DNA of 11,857 nt from Candidatus Gottesmanbacteria bacterium RIFCSPHIGHO2_01_FULL_46_14. GTDB lineage: Bacteria; Patescibacteriota; Microgenomatia; UBA10105; UBA927. Location: NCBI GenBank assembly GCA_001780895.1, contig MFJJ01000026.1:1068-12924 (forward strand), read 5' to 3'. The translations under genes and the position numbers were made by a program. Under the pieces are notes generated by a model. It did no database searches. It worked only from the letters and a program-made list of their open reading frames with translations, and was not told where the DNA came from. Shown piece by piece: positions 1-6,495 of this stretch; position 1 is the stretch's first letter, and each line of letters starts with the position of its first letter.

Positions 1-250
1 CTCTGGATAACTGCTCTGAAAGTCTTTCGGGTGTAGCAATCTCAAATTCTAAATCCTTGTTATCGCTATTTTGCAGGAACCTTTGTTTATCTTGTTCCGC
101 TAATTGTTCAACTTCGCCATCTTCTCTTGAAAAGTAATTCAGTAAAACTCGTGTTTTGCCTATGCTTCCCAACGTCATTTCTCGAAAGAAACTATCATTA
201 TCTGGATTAACTTTTTTTGAATTACCACCATGCAGAATATACTTAATCAT
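1..250 (-). CDS. Peptidase-E-like / type 1 glutamine amidotransferase-like protein (5' part)
   Basis: Minus-strand ORF starting at the ATG at 250-248 and open to the left edge, giving 83 residues beginning MIKYILHGGN. The opening strand followed by HGGN, then a stretch like SFFREM, a strand ending RVLLNYFSRED, and the segment EFEIATPERLSEQL agree with my recollection of small peptidase S51 (peptidase E)-like proteins common in Parcubacteria. In that family a Rossmann-like core carries a nucleophilic serine, which would lie beyond this window. An upstream ATG at 257-255 is followed by a stop after four codons, so 250 is the sensible start. No Shine-Dalgarno is visible; a TATACT box sits 7 nt upstream. 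The substrate is not known. The family call rests on pattern recognition of the N-terminus only. Confidence 0.65.
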   Translation of the reverse strand, partial: MIKYILHGGNSKKVNPDNDSFFREMTLGSIGKTRVLLNYFSREDGEVEQLAEQDKQRFLQNSDNKDLEFEIATPERLSEQLSR

Positions 251-257
251 AATTCAT

Positions 258-263
258 AGTATA
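258..263 (-). promoter_or_regulatory. -10 box TATACT, 7 nt before the peptidase-E-like ATG
   Basis: TATACT on the minus strand, 7 nt upstream of the ATG at 250. With a start site about 7 nt past the box, the transcript would begin at or next to the start codon. No convincing -35 was found. Confidence 0.4.
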
Positions 264-344
264 TCAAAACCCTCATGCACAAGCATACTGATAATTAGGC
301 ACTTCAACCTGAAATTGCTTCATTGTGTGATATACTTTCTCAAG

Positions 345-443
345 ATGAGCAAGCACGAAGTTCCATTTTTCGCTGACTTGGCTCACCATTTTGGAAATGG
401 CAAGAGAATTGGGGGCAGCGCTGGCTGCGCCCGCGATTTTTAA
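345..443 (+). CDS. Possible 32-aa ORF or gene remnant
   Basis: A 32-codon ORF starting MSKHEVPFFADLAHHF lies 8 nt downstream of an extended -10 (TGaTATACT, 328-336), the same arrangement as seen at other starts in this window. Its last third overlaps a terminator-like hairpin, so it may be a leader peptide, the remnant 5' end of a deleted gene, or chance. No family is recognised. The reading frame is open further upstream only by overlapping the opposite-strand gene. Low confidence. Confidence 0.2.
   Translation: MSKHEVPFFADLAHHFGNGKRIGGSAGCARDF
413..441 (+). terminator. Terminator-like hairpin upstream of abiE
   Basis: GGGC-AGC (413-419), loop GCTG (420-423), GCT-gc-GCCC (424-432) with a 2-nt bulge, then GCGA and five T (437-441). 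A plausible weak intrinsic terminator for plus-strand transcription, insulating the abiE promoter that starts about 20 nt later. Confidence 0.35.
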
Positions 444-463
444 TTATCGGCCGCGCTTTGCAC

Positions 464-492
464 TTGACAAGCGCTATAAGAGTTTATATAAT
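464..492 (+). promoter_or_regulatory. Consensus sigma70 promoter of the abiE operon
   Basis: TTGACA (464-469), a 17-bp spacer, and TATAAT (487-492): both hexamers and the spacer match the sigma70 consensus exactly. The start site would be near 499, about 14 nt before the antitoxin ATG. The spacer and -10 contain an inverted repeat TATAA-gagt-TTATA (475-488). Such a strong promoter is normally kept down by a repressor, which fits an autoregulated toxin-antitoxin operon. Confidence 0.75.
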
Positions 493-504
493 GGTTTCAG
501 AAAA

Positions 505-518
505 GTACAAATATGTAC
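505..518 (+). promoter_or_regulatory. Inverted repeat over the antitoxin start codon, candidate AbiEi operator
   Basis: GTACA-AATA-TGTAC, 5-bp arms with a 4-bp centre, covers the ATG at 513. Described AbiEi antitoxins bind inverted repeats in their own promoter. That this particular repeat is the operator is inference; the repeat TATAA-gagt-TTATA at 475-488 is the second candidate half of such a control region. Confidence 0.35.
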
Positions 519-1139
519 ACTTTACTAAAACCAATTCAGGCGCGAGAAAAACTCTTAAAGAAAAACATCCGTATTTTCACGGCTAGTGAATTTATGCGTA
601 TTTTTCATACCTCTCCTCACGTAACTAAATATTTTCTGGAAAAACAGGTCAATGAAGGACTACTTTCAAGGCTAAAACAAGGTATTTATGCGCTTAAAAC
701 TGACCCCCCCTCAGAAGAAGAAGCTGCAAATGCTTTATACAAACCATCGTATATTTCTTTTGAATATGCTCTCTCCTACTATCATCTGCTTCCCGAAATG
801 CCCTATACCGTTACTTCGGCGACAACTAAACCAACGAGGTTGTTTTCTATTTTAAGCACATCTTTTTCCTACAGAACCATTAAAAAAGAGGCTTACACCG
901 GTTACGCCTTAGTTAAACAGGAAAACAGGTCGTTTTTGATTGCTGAAAAGGAAAAGGCTTTAATTGATTACCTTTATTTTGTTACTTTGCAAAAGATCGC
1001 AGGGAGCGAACGATTACTGAAAAACCTAAAAGATAAAGGCTATTACCGTCTTCAGGGATTAAGCAAAGCTAAAATTAATGACTATGTAACATTGTACGCC
1101 AATAAACGTTTAACTAATTTTGCCGCATCCTTTATATGA
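513..1139 (+). CDS. abiEi: AbiEi-type antitoxin / transcriptional regulator of a type IV toxin-antitoxin system
   Basis: A 208-aa protein. Residues about 19-62 (IFTASEFMRIF... to GIYALK) look like the N-terminal winged helix of AbiEi family antitoxins, with the typical LSRLKQGIYAL end. Residues about 78-155 hold the family's second domain, including YISFEYALSYYHLLP and the AEKEKALIDYLYF segment. In known AbiE systems this protein represses its own promoter and counteracts the toxin without stable binding. It is the first gene of a two-gene operon: its TGA overlaps the toxin ATG (ATGA, 1136-1139), which implies translational coupling. The ATG at 513 follows a perfect promoter by 20 nt but has no clear Shine-Dalgarno. 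Composition is AT-richer (about 37% GC in a sampled line) than the housekeeping-like genes to the right. Family call fairly secure; function in this host is inferred. Confidence 0.85.
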   Translation: MYTLLKPIQAREKLLKKNIRIFTASEFMRIFHTSPHVTKYFLEKQVNEGLLSRLKQGIYALKTDPPSEEEAANALYKPSYISFEYALSYYHLLPEMPYTVTSATTKPTRLFSILSTSFSYRTIKKEAYTGYALVKQENRSFLIAEKEKALIDYLYFVTLQKIAGSERLLKNLKDKGYYRLQGLSKAKINDYVTLYANKRLTNFAASFI

Positions 1140-1855
1140 TATCGTCATCAGTTATTAAAGATCTTTCGAGTAAACTCCAAACAACCGAGCTTAATATCCG
1201 GCGTGAATATGTTCAGCATCTTTTCCTTTCCTATTTTTACCAGCAAAAAGATGCGGACAACGTTTATTTTAAGGGCGGAACGGCCTTAAGAATTATGTTC
1301 CAAAGCCCAAGATTTTCTGAAGATCTGGATTTTAGTTCCAATAAGGCAACCATCAACGAAATCGAGGATATTCTTTTACAAACGATTAGGGAGATTGAAC
1401 GGGAAGGCATTACTGTAAATCTTACAGAGTCTAAAAGAACCAGCGGCGGCTATCTGGCAATCATGATATTCCTTTTAGGAAGCCAAGAGGCAGCGATCCA
1501 GCTGGAAATTTCCCAAAGAGAAGGCAGAAATGCCGGAGAGATAAAAACTATCGTTAATGATTTTATTCCTCCGTATACCCTCATGTCTCTTTCTCAATCT
1601 CAACTTATTGCGGAAAAGATCCGGGCGCTTTTAACCCGCAAGAAAGCCCGTGATTTTTATGACCTCTATTTTATTCTACGCGCCAACCTTTTACCAGCTT
1701 CGGAAAAAAACGTTTTAAAACAAGTAATGGTCGTACTTGATAAGATTAACCTCCGTTTTGAACCTGAGCTCAAAATGTTTTTACCCAAAAGTCATTGGTC
1801 GATGATCAGACATTTTAAGGAAAGGCTTACCAAAGAAATCGAACGGTATATTTAA
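1136..1855 (+). CDS. abiEii: AbiEii/AbiGii-family nucleotidyltransferase toxin
   Basis: A 239-aa DNA-polymerase-beta-like nucleotidyltransferase. Motif I is K46-G-G-T-A50, motif II is the metal-binding pair D63 and D65 in SEDLDFS, and the downstream basic block is AEKIRALLTRKKARDFYDLY (about 159-178, K161, R172, D173, D176). These are the hallmark motifs of AbiEii (PF08843). Related toxins (MenT group) transfer nucleotides to tRNA or other acceptors and arrest growth, often upon phage infection. The substrate here is not determinable. All catalytic motifs appear intact and the length is near, if slightly short of, the family norm (about 240-300 aa), so the toxin is probably active. It is translationally coupled to the antitoxin by the ATGA overlap. 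Confidence 0.88.
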   Translation: MISSSVIKDLSSKLQTTELNIRREYVQHLFLSYFYQQKDADNVYFKGGTALRIMFQSPRFSEDLDFSSNKATINEIEDILLQTIREIEREGITVNLTESKRTSGGYLAIMIFLLGSQEAAIQLEISQREGRNAGEIKTIVNDFIPPYTLMSLSQSQLIAEKIRALLTRKKARDFYDLYFILRANLLPASEKNVLKQVMVVLDKINLRFEPELKMFLPKSHWSMIRHFKERLTKEIERYI

Positions 1856-1871
1856 TGGTGCTCGTTTTTGG

Positions 1872-1899
1872 AAAAATCCAGCTCAGCCGGCTGAGCTGG
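1872..1899 (-). terminator. Perfect 22-nt palindrome with U tract on the minus strand
   Basis: Bases 1878-1899 form a perfect palindrome (arm CCAGCTCAGCC), followed on the minus strand by ATTTTT (1877-1872). This suits termination of the minus-strand ornithine cyclodeaminase remnant. On the plus strand no T tract follows, so its use by abiE is uncertain. Confidence 0.5.
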
Positions 1900-1977
1900 C
1901 CTCGAACAATCAAGGAAAATTCTTCGGCTTCGCTCAGAACCTTCGGAACGCAAAAATTTTAAAGAACTAAACACCTC

Positions 1978-2734
1978 TTACAAATTCGCTTGTAACCTCA
2001 TTGCCTCATTAGCTATTATTACTTCGGTTCCGGCAAGCCCTGCCGACAAAAATATAGTTATGTCGTTTGAAGATTGTCTTGCTTTCCTTTTACCTATAAC
2101 AAAATCGCTCAGGTCTATAATCTTATCACCATAACCTTTTTCTAAAATAAATTCTGGCTTTGGATGACTTTTTAGTTGGGCAATCGAATCAGTGGCAAGT
2201 GTCTCTGCTTTAGCTATAGTAGCGGGATCTAATTCATTCGGACCAATTATATTGATATGAATTCCGGGTTTAAGCCAATCGGCACGCAAAACCGGAGTGT
2301 CACTATCGGTAGCACAAAGCAAAATATCAACATTTTCTACCATTTCTCTTGGTGAGCGTATACTTGACTGCTACACCCCCGATAGCACCTGTCCTTAGCG
2401 CACCAATAAGACTTCCTATTACTACTCCCTTGAAATCACCACTTTCGCTATCAAAAACAGCGACTAGCTGTATATAGTTCGTTCCCGCTTCTCTTCTTTC
2501 AAATGAAGAATAAGCTCTAAAACCGATCACTTTTTCCTTTTTTGTGGCTGCACCAGCTGTAAATACAAGAGATCCATTTTTTATATCAATACTGAATCCT
2601 GGAGGAGCAATAAGAGTTCCCTGAGATTTTTCTTGCAGAGCATCTTCAATTTTTTGGACTGCAACGTTCATTGTGAGGACTTTGCTCACGTCACTATCTG
2701 TCAGTACTTGATACGGCATCTTTTTTGTTGTCAT
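1978..2734 (-). pseudogene. Ornithine cyclodeaminase / mu-crystallin family, internally deleted and frameshifted
   Basis: Two overlapping minus-strand frames together cover one gene. The first (2734-2327, 135 aa) has the N-terminal part of the family: PYQVLTDSDV, the APPGFSI segment, then YIQLVAVFD and GVVIGSLIGALRTGAIGGVAVKY. The second (2343-1978, 121 aa) resumes at VENVDILLCATDSDTPVL and runs through LKPGIHINIIG to the normal C-terminus ending FLSAGLAGTEVIIANEAM. The glycine-rich NAD(P)-binding turn (GxGxQA) and the strands after it, which normally lie between these parts, are missing: roughly 60-70 residues judged from a usual length near 310-330. The join also changes frame. Both ends are intact, so the simplest reading is one internal deletion in a once complete gene. 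Family members are NAD(P)-dependent cyclodeaminases, dehydrogenases or racemase-like enzymes. Two separate functional peptides are conceivable but unlikely. Confidence 0.8.
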
Positions 2735-2740
2735 GTTATA

Positions 2741-2749
2741 ATTTTATCA
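2741..2749 (-). promoter_or_regulatory. Extended -10 (TGaTAAAAT) 6 nt before the cyclodeaminase-remnant ATG
   Basis: On the minus strand TG-A-TAAAAT is followed by TATAAC and then the ATG at 2734, predicting a transcript starting at or near the A of ATG. No Shine-Dalgarno is present. Confidence 0.4.
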
Positions 2750-2791
2750 AATTTCCTGTGCTCGCGCTAGCGATCACAAAGTCGCGCGCGC

Positions 2792-2853
2792 AAAAAAATA
2801 AGCGAGGCCGCTGGCCCCTCCTTCGTTAAAACTACGGAAGGGCACAGCGAGCT
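2792..2853 (-). terminator. Imperfect long hairpin followed by a T7 run on the minus strand
   Basis: Plus-strand segments 2809-2826 and 2834-2849 are imperfect inverted complements (CGCTG/CAGCG at the base, CCTTCGT/ACGGAAGG with one bulge near the loop). On the minus strand the stem is followed by a run of seven T (2798-2792). This could end minus-strand transcription coming from the membrane protein gene at 3110-4678. The transcript would then have an approximately 300-nt tail antisense to the small ORF at 2905. Confidence 0.35.
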
Positions 2854-2873
2854 AACACGATTCTTTGAAATAC

Positions 2874-2897
2874 GTTCGAATTTGTTCGAAAACGTTC
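2874..2897 (+). repeat. Three GTTC direct repeats at exact 10-bp spacing
   Basis: GTTCGAA at 2874-2880, GTTCGAA at 2884-2890 and GTTC at 2894-2897 lie one helical turn apart, just upstream of the ORF at 2905. They could be a phased binding site on one face of the DNA. TTCGAA is itself palindromic, so each full repeat is also a small inverted repeat. Confidence 0.4.
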
Positions 2898-2904
2898 ACC
2901 AAAA

Positions 2905-3117
2905 ATGGCACTCGAAAAAGATACACTTACACCAGATGCAAAGGAAATGTGTGTAGGCTGTGGTAATTATCAATTCGACGGGACTTGTAGAGTTAGTTGG
3001 ATTTCAACAAAAGAACAAGAAAATCGTGCGCATGCTCGTTTTTGTGAGGAAGCCAGCCCTGCGCCTAGAGTTAATATTGCTAATAAGTGGATATTTTTAC
3101 AACAAAGTTTTAGATAA
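2905..3117 (+). CDS. Small four-cysteine protein, possibly zinc-binding
   Basis: A 70-aa ORF beginning MALEKDTLTPDAKEM. Cysteines are at 16, 19, 28 and 47 in the pattern CVGCGNYQFDGTC ... HARFCEE, with a histidine at 43, which could form a small zinc ribbon or treble-clef-like site. No family is recognised. The C-terminal tail (after about residue 55) looks less protein-like. The gene ends 8 nt inside the convergent membrane protein gene. No Shine-Dalgarno or clear -10 is seen near the ATG; a phased GTTC repeat precedes it. The regular cysteine spacing argues that it is real, but the length is short enough for doubt. Confidence 0.5.
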   Translation: MALEKDTLTPDAKEMCVGCGNYQFDGTCRVSWISTKEQENRAHARFCEEASPAPRVNIANKWIFLQQSFR

Positions 3118-4678
3118 TTTCCTCTTTCTTGAGACGAATAAAGCGAATCCATTCTTCAGTCACTTCGAAGATGACTTTGAGCGGTGCTTCGAGGATAAAG
3201 TCGAATAAAAAGATGAATACATTGAGCTTGGCTATTTCTTGGGAAAGAATGTGTCCCGCCCGTAAGACCGGCAGAAAGAAGAAGTCGACCATAGGCTCAA
3301 GTACTCCCTGCCGGCTCTCCACTTCATATTCTTTGGCTGATTGTCGAATCCGGTACGCAAAGAACGAAACCAGGGTGACAAAAAAGACAAATATTGTTTG
3401 GCTTGCCAGGTTGAAATGCAGTTGGGTGAGCACATAGCTAATCACGCCAAAGGTAAGAAGAAATGTCCCCAGATAAAAGAGGGAGAATACTGCCGTTAAA
3501 ATCGGTCGACGTACGATTGCCTTTGGTACATACGGGTCGTTATCAGCTATATAGCCATCGAAGTCGTAGAGTATTTTTTTTGCCCGGTCAATTAAGAGTT
3601 TTGTATTTTCCGGCCCAGGAATAGAGAAAAATCCCGCGACGAGAAACATGAGGACAGGTGGAAACAGCGTGTTGATAGCCAGCGGGATATATGCGATTCG
3701 CTTCGTGATAAAGATATCAACAGGCGCTTCGAGAGCGAGCGCAAAAATCATCTTCGTTAAAAATATATAAATGATACTCCGAACCACAGCACGGCGAACT
3801 TTTGCCCCAATCTCGAGATAGCGCCGGGTTGCGGTTTGGGCAAGTTTTTGTTCAAAAAGGGCTTGGTTTTCGATGAGCGCGCGTATATTTGATTGCTCGA
3901 GAAAGACATCACGCAAAATTAAAAATGGCGGTACCTGCCTGCGGACATAGCGGGTTACCGATTCGGCAATCGGATCGCGAAGTGCGGCTTGAGAAAGACT
4001 GAGCGTTCCCAAAAACGAATGCGCGTCCGCTTCTGGGGGAGTTTGGAGTTCCTGCCAACTTGGCTGGGTAATGCGGATGAGATGGTAGAGAATGAGTGCA
4101 TCATCCGATTGCGCATATGACCGCTCGACGGCGATATAGGTCTGCATGTTGCTAAATTCGGCGGGTTTAGCCGGAATAGTAATTTTAGGCCGAACGGCCT
4201 GATAGAGAAAATTGACGAGTGCCTCACGCTTTTTTGGCGATACGATGGTTTCTTCAATTTCAGCGGATGCGACTCCTAAAACAGTATCCCAGGATATGGA
4301 CTGGATTTTTGCCGTACCGCCGAAAACGGTTCGCCTGAGAGAAAGATACCGCTCAATAATTTTTTGGATGTGGGCGATAGTCTTGTCGCTCACGAGAGAG
4401 CTGTCGATGTAGCGGGCCCACAAAAGTTCGACCATGAGGTTTTCGGCAATTGTCGTTGAGCCTCCGTTTAAAATAATGCGGCGTTTGAGAATTCGTTCAA
4501 TAGCAGCTCTGCGAATGAGGTGTTCTGCGCGGAATTCTACGGCATTTCTCGCTTTTTCATAGAGGACGGCAAGCGCTGAAACGGTTTTACTGACGGTAAG
4601 TCGTGCTTCTTCCCTTGCTTTTGGCTTGTCCTGTTCAAATTCACCAATGAGTGCTTCAACAACCGGCGATACTTCCAT
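3110..4678 (-). CDS. Conserved-looking multi-spanning membrane protein of unknown function
   Basis: A 522-aa protein. Residues 1-295 are mostly helical, charged and soluble-looking (for example ERILKRRIILNGG at 61-73, ERYLSLRRTVFGG at 109-121). From about 300 hydrophobic segments follow at roughly 300-318, 329-353, 392-418 and 427-444. A final amphipathic or membrane-hugging stretch is at 484-505 (LNVFIFLFDFILEAPLKVIF), followed by a charged end EEWIRFIRLKKEEII. No enzymatic motif is visible. I have the impression of related proteins with the same LFDFILEAPLK...EEW ending in other Patescibacteria, but cannot verify it. A soluble domain of almost 300 residues at the N-terminus plus C-terminal anchor suggests a scaffold or envelope-associated role, which is only a guess. 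The ATG at 4678 lies 10 nt from an extended -10 box. The next gene region upstream is tRNA-His, divergent. Confidence 0.85.
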   Translation of the reverse strand: MEVSPVVEALIGEFEQDKPKAREEARLTVSKTVSALAVLYEKARNAVEFRAEHLIRRAAIERILKRRIILNGGSTTIAENLMVELLWARYIDSSLVSDKTIAHIQKIIERYLSLRRTVFGGTAKIQSISWDTVLGVASAEIEETIVSPKKREALVNFLYQAVRPKITIPAKPAEFSNMQTYIAVERSYAQSDDALILYHLIRITQPSWQELQTPPEADAHSFLGTLSLSQAALRDPIAESVTRYVRRQVPPFLILRDVFLEQSNIRALIENQALFEQKLAQTATRRYLEIGAKVRRAVVRSIIYIFLTKMIFALALEAPVDIFITKRIAYIPLAINTLFPPVLMFLVAGFFSIPGPENTKLLIDRAKKILYDFDGYIADNDPYVPKAIVRRPILTAVFSLFYLGTFLLTFGVISYVLTQLHFNLASQTIFVFFVTLVSFFAYRIRQSAKEYEVESRQGVLEPMVDFFFLPVLRAGHILSQEIAKLNVFIFLFDFILEAPLKVIFEVTEEWIRFIRLKKEEII

Positions 4679-4688
4679 AGATTTTATT

Positions 4689-4711
4689 AGTATAGCATTT
4701 TGCGGTATACT
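4689..4711. promoter_or_regulatory. Divergent -10 boxes for the membrane protein and tRNA-His
   Basis: Minus-strand TGcTATACT has its hexamer at 4694-4689, and plus-strand TATACT lies at 4706-4711; together they form an inverted repeat with an 11-bp centre. Each fires outward: the minus one 10 nt before the ATG at 4678, the plus one 10 nt before the tRNA-His 5' end. The -35 regions would have to overlap the opposite -10s and are not consensus. Confidence 0.45.
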
Positions 4712-4721
4712 TACACCTGCT

Positions 4722-4799
4722 GGTGACTGTAGCTCAACCCGGCAGAGCGTCGCCCTGTGGAGGCGAATGTTGCGGGTTCAAATCCCGTCAGTCACCCCA
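4722..4799 (+). tRNA. tRNA-His (anticodon GTG), with encoded G-1 and CCA
   Basis: Acceptor GTGACTG (from 4723) pairs with CAGTCAC (4789-4795). An extra 5' G at 4722 faces C73 (4796), the histidine identity feature, and CCA is encoded at 4797-4799. The anticodon stem-loop is TCGCC-CTGTGGA-GGCGA, anticodon GTG. The T-arm is GCGGG-TTCAAAT-CCCGT. The 3' end lies 3 nt from the stop of the convergent glycoside-hydrolase-like gene, with no room for a separate terminator. Confidence 0.97.
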
Positions 4800-4802
4800 A
4801 AA

Positions 4803-6491
4803 TTACGGTCCGAAGAAACGCAGCCAGGCGTCGTGGGGGCGCGTTTGAAAAAGCGCGGGTAGATCTTCGATCGTTAATGTGCCATCGAAGTTAAAATCCA
4901 CGGGCAGGAGTCGACGCATGACTATATGTGTGAGTGTTGGATCAAGACCCACAGTCGTTTGACGCGGTAAATATCCGGGCACGAGGACGACGATGCGGTA
5001 CGGTTGCCCTGGAACGATATTTTTAAGTCCTTCAACAGAAATGTGCCCACTTGAAAGTGTTAATCCCCGAAATTCATGAACGATTTCTTCGTTTACATCA
5101 TAGACGAGGACGGTAACATCACCAATGGTGGGACGAGACCTCCATCCGGCGGAAACTTTGATAGAGAGCGTCGGGGGCGGGATCAGCGTTACCTCGGTCG
5201 TTTCTAAAGCAATTTCTGTTTGCCCCTTGATAAACACAGCGCCAAGCGTGTAGGTAGTGCCTTGCGGTGGCGTTGTGATATGGACAGCAATTTTTCCCGT
5301 CTCACCGGGTTCAAGTGTCGGTACGCTTTCAGCAACGGTCTGAAACAACCCCGACTCATCTTTAATGATGAGTTGGTACCGATCAGAGTTAAGAATACCT
5401 TGACCGGTATTTTGTATTTCTCCGATAAGCGTCGTGGTCGCATCCCCAACGAGTGTTTTTGGAATAAGGGATGTAATGATCTCATACCCTTCCCGCTGAC
5501 GCGGTTCTCCCCGAACTCTCGCTACATCTTTATAGGCAAAATAGTGTGGATAAAATCCGTCGCCGCCAAAACGACGCCAGGAAAAATGATCAAACGGAGC
5601 GTCCTGATAGTTAAGAATAAACGGCGTTACGGCCACAATGCGGCTGTCGGTCCAAACAGACACTGCCGCGGTTTTTATATATTCCGAAACAGTTTCAGAA
5701 CGAAGAAGTGAAAAGTCAAGCACTTTTCCGTCATGATGTTGCCAGCCCGTTTCCGTGATAAATACCGGAAGATTCAATTTCAAAACGTTGAGCTCCCATA
5801 CGAAACTTCGTATCGTTCCCCTACCCGCTGCCAGGGGAGAGCCGGAAAAGGCGGGATTGGGATACGAATGAGACGTCCAACCATCTATTTTGCTAAAAAT
5901 ATCAGCTTGTTTTTGCACCATGCGACGTAGAAATGTTCCCTCATCCATGGTTGTTGGTCCGTCGGGGGCGGAGGCATCGAGACCCGCCGGAAGGATGAAA
6001 AAATCTTGTGAAGAGGCTTTGAACTCACCGGAGAATGTATTGAGAATGTCAGTGTACTCCTCAGGACTGATGGAATTGCCCCATTCGGCTGCGTGATTTG
6101 GTTCATTAAAAATGACGACGTATCGATTTTCAGTTGGCCAGTTGAGGGAGTTTAAGAATGATTTCCAGTCCCCAATATCAGAAAGATTTGGTTTTTTCCA
6201 CGTGTCTCCTTCCGGCTGTGTTGCAAGGCGTACAATCGGTATGACGTGGAGGCGTCGCATTTGATCAAAAATACGCTGCCATTTGTCGGTATTTCGATCG
6301 TTTGCTTGGATAACGACGGTGACGTATCCCCAGTCACCGTTGGAGTTTACCAGGAAAGCTGCGTCTGGGATATCCTGGGGATCTGCGACGTGAATGCCGT
6401 ATTTATTATTAGGTACACTCAGGGGGTCGTAGATCGCGTAAATAGGCAAAGTTGAAAAGAGGAATAGAAACAGAATGACTACCTTTTTCAT
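4803..6491 (-). CDS. Secreted glycoside-hydrolase-like TIM-barrel protein with CARDB-like and dockerin-like C-terminal parts
   Basis: A 562-aa protein. Residues 1-19 (MKKVVILFLFLFSTLPIYA) are a clear signal peptide. Residues about 25-325 resemble clan A (GH5/GH39-like) TIM barrels: YVVIFNEPNH puts a candidate acid/base at E130 and VFITETGW puts a candidate nucleophile at E247, 117 residues later. Residues about 336-440 look like a CARDB-type beta sandwich (EIQNTGQG, LEPGETGKI). Residues about 442-528 form another beta domain (GYLPRQTTV). The end, D532-x-N-x-D-G-x-L-x-x-x-D543, matches a single dockerin-type calcium loop, and the protein stops 19 residues after it. The start at 6491 lies only 4 nt after the end of tRNA-Arg, without a promoter of its own. 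A GGGGG in the tRNA acceptor strand is the only SD-like element. Substrate unknown; loss of enzymatic activity cannot be excluded. Confidence 0.8.
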   Translation of the reverse strand: MKKVVILFLFLFSTLPIYAIYDPLSVPNNKYGIHVADPQDIPDAAFLVNSNGDWGYVTVVIQANDRNTDKWQRIFDQMRRLHVIPIVRLATQPEGDTWKKPNLSDIGDWKSFLNSLNWPTENRYVVIFNEPNHAAEWGNSISPEEYTDILNTFSGEFKASSQDFFILPAGLDASAPDGPTTMDEGTFLRRMVQKQADIFSKIDGWTSHSYPNPAFSGSPLAAGRGTIRSFVWELNVLKLNLPVFITETGWQHHDGKVLDFSLLRSETVSEYIKTAAVSVWTDSRIVAVTPFILNYQDAPFDHFSWRRFGGDGFYPHYFAYKDVARVRGEPRQREGYEIITSLIPKTLVGDATTTLIGEIQNTGQGILNSDRYQLIIKDESGLFQTVAESVPTLEPGETGKIAVHITTPPQGTTYTLGAVFIKGQTEIALETTEVTLIPPPTLSIKVSAGWRSRPTIGDVTVLVYDVNEEIVHEFRGLTLSSGHISVEGLKNIVPGQPYRIVVLVPGYLPRQTTVGLDPTLTHIVMRRLLPVDFNFDGTLTIEDLPALFQTRPHDAWLRFFGP

Positions 6492-6495
6492 TGTG

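Larger units (their letters stand above)
251..463. other. Intergenic region between the peptidase-E-like gene and the abiE promoter
   Basis: This gap holds divergent promoter-like boxes (minus TATACT at 258-263, plus extended -10 TGaTATACT ending at 336), a 32-codon plus-strand ORF and a terminator-like hairpin. Nothing else recognisable was seen. A longer open frame beginning at 156 overlaps the minus-strand gene and is not believed. Confidence 0.4.

Noticed and set aside
156..344. Upstream part of the open frame 156-443
   Set aside because: It overlaps the peptidase-E-like gene on the other strand and shows no protein-like composition; only the part from 345 was kept as a doubtful ORF.
1918..1950. 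Repeated CTTCGG motif with weak pairing between abiE and the cyclodeaminase remnant
   Set aside because: Stems are short and no T tract follows; not distinguishable from background.
4626..4862. 78-codon plus-strand frame spanning tRNA-His
   Set aside because: It reads through a tRNA gene and both flanking genes' ends; no independent evidence.
4803..4960. Cellulosome membership from the dockerin-like end
   Set aside because: Only one calcium loop is present and no cohesin or scaffoldin is in view.
5220..5711. 163-codon plus-strand open frame opposite the glycoside-hydrolase-like gene
   Set aside because: Antisense shadow of a gene with clear domains; rich in Arg, Lys and Cys with no recognisable motif.
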